DNA of 10,391 bases, from positions 1 to 10,391 of the forward strand of contig CAKPPA010000029.1 in assembly GCA_934177025.1 (NCBI GenBank), in the 5' to 3' direction. This DNA is from an uncultured Clostridia bacterium (GTDB lineage Bacteria > Bacillota > Clostridia > Christensenellales > CAG-314). Position numbers and translations under genes: made by a program. The notes under the pieces are model-generated. The model ran no database searches. It was not told the origin of the DNA and saw only the letters and a program-made list of their open reading frames with translations. Below, piece after piece: positions 1 to 5,561 of the stretch. Numbering within the stretch: the stretch's first letter is position 1; the number at the start of each line of letters is the position of its first letter.

Positions 1-1
1 A

Positions 2-850
2 GGCAAATCAACGCTACTAAACGCACTGATTCGCCAAAAAGTCAGTATCGTCAGTCCAAAGCCGCAAACGACGCGCACCAAAGTGCTCGGTGTTTTGACG
101 GAAAACAATCATCAAATGATTTTTGTGGACACCCCCGGGTGGATTCGCCCGAAAAACGCACTGGGCGAATACATGGCAAAAAGCATTGAAAGCGGCGTGG
201 CGGACGTGGATTGCGTCGTCATGGTCATCGACGTAACGAAAGGCATTTCGGACGGGGAAATCGAGCGGATGAAAAAATATGCGGAAAAAGCCCCGCTCGT
301 CGTCGTAATCAACAAAACGGATTTGGCCGAGCCGGATCACGTCATGGCCGAACTTGCAAAATTAAACGACCTGCCGGAAGTTAAGGAAGTGTACTCCGTT
401 TCCGCAAAAAAGGAAAAAAACGTCGGGTTACTTCGTGAAGGCTTAAAAAAATACTTGACGGACGACGTTATGTATTTTGAGGAGGACGACGTTACGGATC
501 GTCCGCAACGGTTTTTGGCGGCGGAAATCATTCGCGAAAAAATCCTGTTGTGCATCGACGAGGAAATTCCGCACGGCGTCGGCGTGCAAATTAACGAAAT
601 GCAGTACGACTCCAAAAAACGGATGTGGAACATCGACGCAAACGTTTTTGTGGAAAAAGCAACCCACAAGCCGATTTTAATCGGAAAGGGCGGCGAACGG
701 CTGAAAAAAATCGCTTCGATGGCACGGCGTTCGTTGGAAGGCATGCTGGGGGACAAAGTGTTTTTGTCGCTTTGGATCAAAGTGAAGGAAGATTGGCGCA
801 ACAGCGACTTTTTGTTGAAAGAAGTCGGTTATGACAAAAAGGAATTGTAA
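2..850 (+). CDS. era: GTPase Era, 5' end missing
   Basis: Era is an essential GTPase that binds 16S rRNA and helps mature the 30S ribosomal subunit. The reading frame is open from the first full codon of the window, so the start lies upstream. The first visible residues are the end of the G1 loop, GKSTLLN. Then come a PQTTR-type G2 region, the G3 motif DTPG at 128-139, the G4 motif NKTD at 311-322 and the G5 motif SAK at 401-409. The C-terminal part is a type II KH RNA-binding domain with the GKGG loop at 683-694, ending in a typical WRNSDFLLKEVGY tail. A GTG at 83 could be called as a start but lies after the P-loop, so it is not real. yqzL and recO follow on the same strand, the usual Bacillota order. 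About 10-15 residues before the P-loop are absent, purely because of the window edge. Confidence 0.97.
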   Translation, partial: GKSTLLNALIRQKVSIVSPKPQTTRTKVLGVLTENNHQMIFVDTPGWIRPKNALGEYMAKSIESGVADVDCVVMVIDVTKGISDGEIERMKKYAEKAPLVVVINKTDLAEPDHVMAELAKLNDLPEVKEVYSVSAKKEKNVGLLREGLKKYLTDDVMYFEEDDVTDRPQRFLAAEIIREKILLCIDEEIPHGVGVQINEMQYDSKKRMWNIDANVFVEKATHKPILIGKGGERLKKIASMARRSLEGMLGDKVFLSLWIKVKEDWRNSDFLLKEVGYDKKEL

Positions 851-859
851 CGAATAAAA

Positions 860-896
860 AGGCAAAAAATGCCTCATACTTTTAGCGAGGTGAGGC
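860..896 (+). promoter_or_regulatory. Two mutually exclusive hairpins before yqzL
   Basis: Between era and yqzL there are two overlapping inverted repeats. The first is AGGCA (860-864) with TGCCT (870-874) around an A-rich loop. The second is GCCTCA (871-876) with TGAGGC (891-896). They share bases 871-874, so only one can form at a time. The second covers the AGGTGAGG Shine-Dalgarno (888-895) of yqzL. The pairing is seen directly; a regulatory role is inference. Confidence 0.4.
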
Positions 897-899
897 AAG

Positions 900-992
900 G
901 TGAAACAGGGTTTGCGCCCCGAATTAGTTTGGGCAATGTTTGAAAAAACCGGAAATCCCGCGTTTTATTCGTTGTACAAAAGGTTAAAATAA
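900..992 (+). CDS. yqzL: YqzL-like small protein (30 aa)
   Basis: This very short gene fills the gap between era and recO. It starts with GTG at 900, preceded by a strong AGGTGAGG Shine-Dalgarno at 888-895. An in-frame TGA at 891-893 rules out a longer product. The 30-residue product contains WAMFEKTGNPAFYSLYKRLK, which resembles the W-x-x-F-x-x-TGN-x-x-x-Y-x-L-Y-K core of the YqzL family as I remember it. YqzL proteins are small (about 45 aa in Bacillus) and sit at this same place, between era and recO; their function is unknown to me. The stop overlaps the recO start as TAATG (990-994), suggesting translational coupling. The product is shorter than the Bacillus homologue, lacking most of the C-terminal tail. 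Confidence rests on context, ribosome binding site and motif together. Confidence 0.8.
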   Translation: MKQGLRPELVWAMFEKTGNPAFYSLYKRLK

Positions 993-1726
993 TGGACGGT
1001 ATCGTATCGAATGCGATTGTGCTGAATGCGGCGGATATCAACGAAAACGACAAAATCATCGGTCTGTTTTCTCCGGAACGGGGAAAGTTTTCCGCCGTGT
1101 TAAAAGGGGTAAAAAAGGCAAACGCGAAAATGAAATTCGCGGCAATGCCTTTTTGTTTTGCCGAATTTGTGTTAAGCGAGCGTAACGGCAGGTACACCGT
1201 AACGAATTGCACGGAAATCGAAAGTTTTTACGAACTTCGGTTGGATCTCGATCGGTTTTATGCAGGCACGTGCGTGTTGGAAACGTTGCGCGTGTTAGGG
1301 CAAACAAATCAGCCGGATGCCTCTTTGTTTTTGGAAGCCATTCGCGCTTTAAAGCAATTAAAAACCGCAGCCGTTCCGAAAACGGTGTTGTTGCACTTTT
1401 TGTCGCGGTCGCTGGATCTGGCGGGCTTTCGCTTACAGTGGAAGGAATGCACGGCTTGCGGCTCCAAAACACTGCTTTCCGGCATTGACTTCGAGCGCGG
1501 CGGCATCGTGTGCGCACAATGTGCGGATGCTACCGTAAAACCGTTGCCGGCAGGGGTAATCCAAACCATGAAGTGGATTTCGGAAACGGATTACGACCGC
1601 CTACATACCCTAAAAATTCGCGAAAACATTCTGTCCGGCGCGTTAAAAGTGCTGTCCGATTATTTCGCTTATCACGTCCAACGCCTAAAAAGTGCGGAGG
1701 AGTACTTAAATTGTAAATTAAACTAA
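992..1726 (+). CDS. recO: DNA repair protein RecO
   Basis: RecO works with RecR (and RecF) to load RecA on SSB-coated single-stranded DNA during recombinational repair of gaps. The 244-residue product has the usual length. Residues 1 to about 80 form the expected OB-fold region, with a G-L-F-S-P-E-R-G-K segment typical of the family. The C-terminal part carries a four-cysteine zinc site, C153-x2-C156 and C174-x2-C177, which is common in Gram-positive RecO. The ATG at 992 overlaps the yqzL stop. Only a weak AAAGG at 979-983 precedes it, so reinitiation after yqzL is likely. It appears to be the last gene of this transcription unit, as a strong hairpin follows and the next gene is convergent. 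Confidence 0.95.
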   Translation: MDGIVSNAIVLNAADINENDKIIGLFSPERGKFSAVLKGVKKANAKMKFAAMPFCFAEFVLSERNGRYTVTNCTEIESFYELRLDLDRFYAGTCVLETLRVLGQTNQPDASLFLEAIRALKQLKTAAVPKTVLLHFLSRSLDLAGFRLQWKECTACGSKTLLSGIDFERGGIVCAQCADATVKPLPAGVIQTMKWISETDYDRLHTLKIRENILSGALKVLSDYFAYHVQRLKSAEEYLNCKLN

Positions 1727-1766
1727 ACCTTTGTTTTTTTGTTTTAATTCCATTTTTTGGTAAAGG

Positions 1767-1794
1767 AACCGCCCCGTGAAGCCACGGGGCGGTT
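1767..1794. terminator. Bidirectional hairpin between convergent genes
   Basis: A perfect 12-bp stem, AACCGCCCCGTG (1767-1778) with CACGGGGCGGTT (1783-1794), closes a four-base AAGC loop. On the + strand it is followed by TACGTTTCTTTT, a broken U tract. It lies between the recO stop at 1726 and the stop of the opposite-strand DUF4363 gene at 1817, so it probably ends transcription from both sides. The tails are imperfect, but the stem is very GC-rich. Confidence 0.8.
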
Positions 1795-1816
1795 TACGTT
1801 TCTTTTCATAGGGGAA

Positions 1817-2194
1817 CTACAAAATATGCTCGATGGACGGCGTAATCATATGCGGAATGTGCCGACTCAATTCCTTCATCACAAAAAGTTGTGCGTGCGC
1901 CGGTTGAAATTTGCGGTACTTCACGCACGATTCGCATTCCGCCATGCGGTAATCGAACTCAATGATGTCGGTGTGATTTAGGAAAAATTCGATTTTTTCG
2001 CGTATGCGATACCAGTTTTCCTTCACTTGCCGAAAGTCCGTTTCGGTAATCGCTTCCCGCTCCGTCAAGTCAATGAGCCAATCCAACTCCGTTTCGAGTT
2101 CGCAAAACGCACGTTTCACGTAGTCGGTTTCCCAAAATCCTCCCCCGACGAGGAGGCAAAGGAGTACAACAACGGTAAAAATTTGTTTCGTCAT
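1817..2194 (-). CDS. DUF4363 family protein
   Basis: This 125-residue protein has an N-terminal hydrophobic segment (about residues 4-21, TVVVLLCLLVGGG). It is most likely a single membrane anchor, with the rest outside the membrane and predicted helical. The tail contains W-Y-R-I-R-E-K, NHTDIIEFDYRM and ELSRHIPHM segments that fit the DUF4363 family. That family commonly lies next to DUF421 genes in Clostridia; its biochemical role is unknown. The start ATG at 2194 overlaps the DUF421 stop as ATGA (2191-2194). A GGAGGA Shine-Dalgarno sits about six bases upstream on the - strand (2201-2206). It is the last gene before the shared terminator. Confidence 0.75.
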   Translation of the reverse strand: MTKQIFTVVVLLCLLVGGGFWETDYVKRAFCELETELDWLIDLTEREAITETDFRQVKENWYRIREKIEFFLNHTDIIEFDYRMAECESCVKYRKFQPAHAQLFVMKELSRHIPHMITPSIEHIL

Positions 2195-2862
2195 GTCGGT
2201 TCCTCCGGTAGCGTAGTGGTAAAGTACGCTTTGTTTTTCGGTTGCACAAACAAGTGCTTGTTTTCGTCAATCGTCACGAGCAACAAGTCCTTTTCCTTCA
2301 AACGCAATTTTTTCAATTCACGGCGAATGCGCGTTTCGTCGACGGCGTATTTTTGAATTTCCTCCGTTTGCCAGTCGCCGTCCACCAACACGGGTACAGG
2401 TAGGGGCTTTTCGTTTTGTACTTGTGCCTTTTTCAGCACGGAAAGTTGCCCGTTTGTTTCAAACAGCGCAAAATCGATGTCCTCCACGGAAAAACAGCCG
2501 TCCGTCCGCATTGCCTGCAACAAGTCCGACGTGCGCAAACTCATTGCCTTTAACGCGGCGTAATTAATGCCGTTTTTGTCGATAACAAGCACAGGCTTGC
2601 CGCTGATAAAGTTTCGGATTTTTGCGTTTTTACTCACCAGCAAAATCACCTGATGCAAAAAGTACATGGTAAGGATGGACACAATGCCGTAGGCAAGCGG
2701 AATGGATTTGTCCGCCATCGGAATGCAGGCAAGTTCGGCAATCACAAGGGTAATCGCCAATTCGTAAGGCTCCATTTCGCCGATTTGCCGCTTTCCCATC
2801 AGGCGCATCACAATCAGTAAAACGGTAAATAAAAGGATCGCTCGGATAAAGATTGTAAGCAT
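2191..2862 (-). CDS. DUF421 (YetF-like) membrane protein
   Basis: This 223-residue protein belongs to the DUF421/YetF family. Three hydrophobic helices lie near residues 4-20, 33-50 and 56-77. Between the first and second is the family signature GKRQIGEMEPYEL, followed by ADKSIPLAYGI. A soluble region follows with GKPVLVIDKNGINYAALKAM and the D-L-L-Q-A-M-R segment, then a second soluble subdomain ending near residue 215. Relatives in Bacillus spores (YetF and 2Duf proteins) are linked to inner spore membrane properties; transfer of that role here is inference. The ATG at 2862 has no clear Shine-Dalgarno, but the family alignment begins here. I could not find a convincing promoter on the - strand upstream. 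The downstream DUF4363 gene overlaps by four bases and is probably co-translated. Confidence 0.85.
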   Translation of the reverse strand: MLTIFIRAILLFTVLLIVMRLMGKRQIGEMEPYELAITLVIAELACIPMADKSIPLAYGIVSILTMYFLHQVILLVSKNAKIRNFISGKPVLVIDKNGINYAALKAMSLRTSDLLQAMRTDGCFSVEDIDFALFETNGQLSVLKKAQVQNEKPLPVPVLVDGDWQTEEIQKYAVDETRIRRELKKLRLKEKDLLLVTIDENKHLFVQPKNKAYFTTTLPEEPT

Positions 2863-2906
2863 AGTCGAATTATTTCAAAATTAGCGAAAAATATACCGCA
2901 AAACAG

Positions 2907-2934
2907 TTTACATTTTTTTTACGCGGAGTATAAT
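2907..2934 (+). promoter_or_regulatory. Sigma-A type promoter of folT
   Basis: A -35 TTTACA (2907-2912) and a perfect -10 TATAAT (2929-2934) are separated by 16 bases. Transcription would begin near 2941, just before the THF riboswitch. That position gives a leader of about 190 bases, which fits riboswitch control. Confidence 0.85.
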
Positions 2935-2945
2935 AGGTTTTAGAA

Positions 2946-3040
2946 AAGTGCAAAGTAAATTTGACGCGTCAAGTGTCTCGGGATGGGAAGTTGCCCGGGA
3001 ACAAAGGGAATACCGCGGTGTCAAATTGCGTCCGTTGCAA
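2946..3040 (+). ncRNA. Tetrahydrofolate (THF) riboswitch
   Basis: The sequence carries the conserved THF-I riboswitch pattern: GCGTCAAGTGT at 2966-2976, GGGAAGTTG in the P3 loop at 2985-2993, and CCGCGGTGTCAAATTGCGTC at 3013-3032. Stems can be drawn by hand. P1 is TGCAA (2949-2953) with TTGCA (3035-3039). P2 is ATTTGAC (2959-2965) with GTCAAAT (3020-3026). P3 is TCTCGGG (2976-2982) with CCCGGGA (2994-3000), with one G-U pair. Known members sense reduced folates and repress folate transport or synthesis genes in Bacillota. The class is recognised from motif memory plus consistent pairing and a downstream ECF transporter gene. Exact ends are approximate. Confidence 0.9.
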
Positions 3041-3061
3041 ACTATGATTTTGCATGACTTT

Positions 3062-3083
3062 GCCGATGGATTCGGCTTTTTTT
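3062..3083 (+). terminator. Leader terminator of the THF riboswitch
   Basis: A GCCGA (3062-3066) / TCGGC (3072-3076) stem is followed directly by seven Ts (3077-3083). ATTTTGCAT (3047-3055) and ATGCAAAA (3084-3091) can pair outside it and extend the structure. It lies between the riboswitch and the folT start, so it probably aborts transcription when folate is plentiful. Confidence 0.7.
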
Positions 3084-3107
3084 ATGCAAAAATCGACTTT
3101 GTTATGG

Positions 3108-3126
3108 ACCTCTTTTGCAAGGAGGT
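3108..3126 (+). promoter_or_regulatory. Hairpin covering the folT Shine-Dalgarno
   Basis: ACCTC (3108-3112) is complementary to GAGGT (3122-3126). The second arm is part of the AAGGAGG ribosome binding site (3119-3125) of folT. Formation would block translation. TTTTGCA in its loop (3113-3119) could instead pair with TGCAAAA at 3085-3091. The pairing is seen; the switching is inference. Confidence 0.45.
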
Positions 3127-3130
3127 TATG

Positions 3131-3727
3131 ATGAAAACAAACACTACAAAAAAATTGGCGATTACCGCAATGTTCGTCGCAGTAGGCGTTGTGCTCAACA
3201 TCTTTTCGTCGCAGTTACCGAAACTCGGTGCGTTCGGCAGGATGAGCCTTATCTACTCGTACTGCACGATTGCAGGGGTACTCATCGGCCCGTGGCTGGG
3301 TGCGGCGTCCGCCGCGATTGCGGACATCATTCCGGCGTTGATTTTGCCGGAAGGCGGCATTGTGTGGATGCCGTTAATCACGCTCAGTAACGCTGTTATG
3401 GCAATTATCCCGGGCATTTGCGTCGAACGTTTGCCGTTGAACAACTTGTTTTTAAAATTGTTGATTTCCTCGGTGATCAGTTTTGTCATTTGCACGTTGG
3501 GTTTAACCGCTGCGGGCGAAACGCTACTGTACTGCTACTTCGGTGCCGCTCCGTTTTATCCTACGATTACGGGGTTAATAGAAGGGGGCATGTCTGTGTA
3601 CTGGGCGTTCGTGGTGTTTAAAGCCGGCGGGCAACCGTTTTGGATTTTGTGCAACCTGTTGTTAAGCACGGGTATCCTCAGTAGTCCGGCGTTACTACGC
3701 TACGTTCAAAAACAAAAAATTTCCTAA
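3131..3727 (+). CDS. folT: ECF transporter folate S component FolT
   Basis: This 198-residue, very hydrophobic protein is an S component of an energy-coupling factor transporter. It would bind the substrate and dock with a shared EcfA/EcfA'/EcfT module, not found here. About six helices are visible, from residue 8 to 190. The GRMSLIYSYCTIAGVLIGP stretch followed by GAASAAIADIIPAL fits the FolT branch of the ECF_trnsprt family. The folate assignment rests mainly on the THF riboswitch in its leader. AAGGAGG at 3119-3125 is followed by two consecutive ATGs (3128 and 3131). 3131 gives the better spacing, while 3128 would add one Met. The frame is open back to a GTG at 2948, but that lies inside the riboswitch and is not a start. 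It is a single-gene unit ended by 3792-3820. Confidence 0.88.
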   Translation: MKTNTTKKLAITAMFVAVGVVLNIFSSQLPKLGAFGRMSLIYSYCTIAGVLIGPWLGAASAAIADIIPALILPEGGIVWMPLITLSNAVMAIIPGICVERLPLNNLFLKLLISSVISFVICTLGLTAAGETLLYCYFGAAPFYPTITGLIEGGMSVYWAFVVFKAGGQPFWILCNLLLSTGILSSPALLRYVQKQKIS

Positions 3728-3737
3728 GTGGAATGCC

Positions 3738-3791
3738 GACGTTTGCAACGGAATGCAAAAGGGGCGTTCCGAAAACTTCTTTGAAAACGTC
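3738..3791 (+). other. Nested stem-loop in the folT 3' region
   Basis: GACGTTT (3738-3744) can pair with AAACGTC (3785-3791). Inside it, CGGAATGC (3749-3756) can pair with GCGTTCCG (3764-3771), with one G-U pair and an AAAAGGG loop. GGAATGC also occurs at 3730-3736 as a direct repeat. The structure sits directly before the terminator; no function is known. Confidence 0.4.
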
Positions 3792-3820
3792 AAAAACGAG
3801 TCCGAGTGACTCGTTTTTTT
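3792..3820. terminator. Bidirectional intrinsic terminator
   Basis: AAAAACGAGTC (3792-3802) and GACTCGTTTTT (3808-3818) form a stem with a CGAGT loop, ending in a T tract to 3820. The run of As on the other side gives a U tract on the - strand too. It therefore serves both folT and the convergent flippase gene that stops at 3855. Confidence 0.9.
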
Positions 3821-3854
3821 ATGCAAAAAATCAAAAAACAAAAGGGGTGCGTGT

Positions 3855-5429
3855 TTATTTGGTTTTTCGAAAAATTTTGTTTTTACGGAAGGCACGGGGA
3901 GGGGAACGAAAAAGCAATTTCCACATGTAATTTATGTCCGCCGTGCGAAAGGTGGTTGTAAGGTACAAAAAAATTCCCAAAGTCAGGCAAATGCACAAAA
4001 TCATGCAAAACGTATCCGGCAATCGCTTGGTAAGGGCATCGTTCAGTAAAATTCCGCTCAGGGCGGAAAACACCGAAAAAGCAACGAGCTTCCAAAAGGT
4101 GCCTAAAAAATCCGCTTTCAGTTGAATGGTGCGACAAATTTGCCGTAAGTTCAAAAAGGCGGTAATCCCCACGCCGCAAATTGCCGCCACAATCACGGAA
4201 TAGGCTCGAAGTTTTGCCGTCAGGCACACAAGGCAAAGTAGGAGGACGGCGGCACCGAGGACGTAATTTTTTGTGCTTTTGTACTCCAGCCCGAGGCTAC
4301 TTAACAGGTTGGTCGTCAGCATGCAAAGGGAAAGCGGAATCATTAAAATGCAGGAAAACCGCAAGTAAATGCCCGCTTGCAGGTTGTCGAACAAAACGTA
4401 GCACAATTGCGGGCCGAACGCGAGGAAGCACCCCAGCCCCAGCCCGCCGAACAGCATGGAAAAATGAATGGCTTTTTGCATTAAATAGCGCACGCGTTCG
4501 GGGCGATTGTTTTTCAGTTCTCCGGCAATTTCCGGCAGCAGCGTGGTGGAAAGTGCCGTCACGAAAATAATCGGAAAAAACAAAACGGGCATGGTCATGC
4601 CGGAAAGGATTCCGTATTCGGCAATGGCTTCCGCACCGGTAAAATGCGCCAACTTCACCAGTAAAAAGGGGAACAGCACGGCAATTGCGGACTGAAACGC
4701 ATTTCCCGCAATGCGAATGCCGCTAAGCGGCACGGCGGATTTTAAAATCGGTTTTAGGTACAAAGCGGGCGCGCCGAATTTTCCGCCGTGTTTTCGAAAC
4801 AGCAAGTAGGAAGCCAGCGTCGTCAAAAAACAGGTTGCGCTAAACACAATGCTTGCATAAAAGCCTTTTTCGGCGGGGGAAACATTGCCGCGAAACAGCA
4901 GGAACGCAAGCGTAAGGCGAATCAATTGTTCTATCACTTCCAGCCCGCTGTGTGCGAAAAACTCCTTTTTTCCCCACAACGCCCCGCGAAACACGGAGGA
5001 AAGGCTGACGGCATAAACGGACGGGAGCATAAAAACAATCATGCGCATGATTTCCGGCTTACCCGTCAGGCGTGCCAAGGGTTTTTGAAACAGCAAAAAC
5101 CCGATGACTACCGCGGTGGACAACGCCACCCCGAGGACAAGCCCCGCCGTCACGTGCCCGTTTGCCGCTTCAAAATTTTTGCTTTGTTCGTACTCTGCAA
5201 TTTTCGTCCCGAGGACAAACGGCAACCCGCTTGCGGCAACGGAAAACATCACAAAAATCACGGAGGTTGCAATTTGGTAATTGCCAAGTCCTTCCGCACC
5301 CAATGCGCGCGAAAGGAAAATGCGGTAAACAAACCCGCCGAGTTGATCCAACGTGGAAAAAACGGTAACGACAACAACCGTTCGAAAAATGGTTTTGATA
5401 AAAGCCTCCGTTCGGGAACTTTTTCCCAA
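3855..5429 (-). CDS. SpoVB-like oligosaccharide/lipid flippase
   Basis: This 524-residue integral membrane protein belongs to the MATE/MVF polysaccharide flippase superfamily, close to stage V sporulation protein B (SpoVB). Such proteins move lipid-linked sugar precursors across the membrane; in SpoVB this serves the spore cortex. The N-terminus has the family pattern GGFVYRIFLSRALGAEGLGNYQIA, followed by FSVAASGLPFVLGTKIAEYE. Hydrophobic helices recur to the C-terminus, consistent with about 14. The only likely start in frame is TTG at 5427-5429, because a TGA lies four codons upstream. No Shine-Dalgarno precedes it. A GGAGG a few codons in would fit only an ATC start. It stands alone between divergent and convergent neighbours. 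The exact substrate is not visible, and MurJ- or exopolysaccharide-type roles are possible. Confidence 0.85.
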   Translation of the reverse strand: MGKSSRTEAFIKTIFRTVVVVTVFSTLDQLGGFVYRIFLSRALGAEGLGNYQIATSVIFVMFSVAASGLPFVLGTKIAEYEQSKNFEAANGHVTAGLVLGVALSTAVVIGFLLFQKPLARLTGKPEIMRMIVFMLPSVYAVSLSSVFRGALWGKKEFFAHSGLEVIEQLIRLTLAFLLFRGNVSPAEKGFYASIVFSATCFLTTLASYLLFRKHGGKFGAPALYLKPILKSAVPLSGIRIAGNAFQSAIAVLFPFLLVKLAHFTGAEAIAEYGILSGMTMPVLFFPIIFVTALSTTLLPEIAGELKNNRPERVRYLMQKAIHFSMLFGGLGLGCFLAFGPQLCYVLFDNLQAGIYLRFSCILMIPLSLCMLTTNLLSSLGLEYKSTKNYVLGAAVLLLCLVCLTAKLRAYSVIVAAICGVGITAFLNLRQICRTIQLKADFLGTFWKLVAFSVFSALSGILLNDALTKRLPDTFCMILCICLTLGIFLYLTTTFRTADINYMWKLLFRSPPRAFRKNKIFRKTK

Positions 5430-5435
5430 AATATA

Positions 5436-5464
5436 TTGTCAAACGAGGGAAAATAGAGTAAACT
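5436..5464 (+). promoter_or_regulatory. Probable promoter of the GNAT-family gene
   Basis: TTGTCA (5436-5441) and TAAACT (5459-5464) are separated by 17 bases, a fair sigma-A match. Transcription would start near 5471, giving a leader of about 90 bases. Confidence 0.5.
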
Positions 5465-5473
5465 ACAAAGGGG

Positions 5474-5524
5474 TTCCTCGTCGTTTCGAGGGGCAGGTAG
5501 CACAAAAAAGCGTTCTTTTTGTGC
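5474..5524 (+). other. Two leader stem-loops before the GNAT-family gene
   Basis: The first hairpin is CCTCG (5476-5480) with CGAGG (5487-5491), extendable by two U-G pairs. The second is GCACAAAAA (5500-5508) with TTTTTGTGC (5516-5524). A very T-rich stretch runs from about 5526 to 5552, followed by the GGGGG ribosome binding site. This may be a leader attenuator or an mRNA-stabilising structure; nothing identifies a ligand. Confidence 0.4.
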
Positions 5525-5561
5525 GGTTGTTATTTTATTTTATTTATTTTTTGGGGGAACT

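Noticed and set aside
337..801. A 154-codon - strand frame opposite era
   Set aside because: It is Ser/Phe-rich antisense to conserved GTPase and KH-domain coding sequence.
2948..3130. N-terminal extension of folT from GTG at 2948
   Set aside because: It would translate the THF riboswitch and terminator. The AAGGAGG site places the start at 3131 (or 3128).
5437..5442. TTGACA on the - strand as a -35 box for the flippase gene
   Set aside because: There is no -10-like sequence at the right distance, and the site would lie too close to the start codon.
4788..5456. A 222-codon open frame on the + strand, opposite the flippase gene
   Set aside because: It is rich in Lys, Gln, Arg and His, has no family pattern, and is wholly antisense to a well-supported membrane protein gene.
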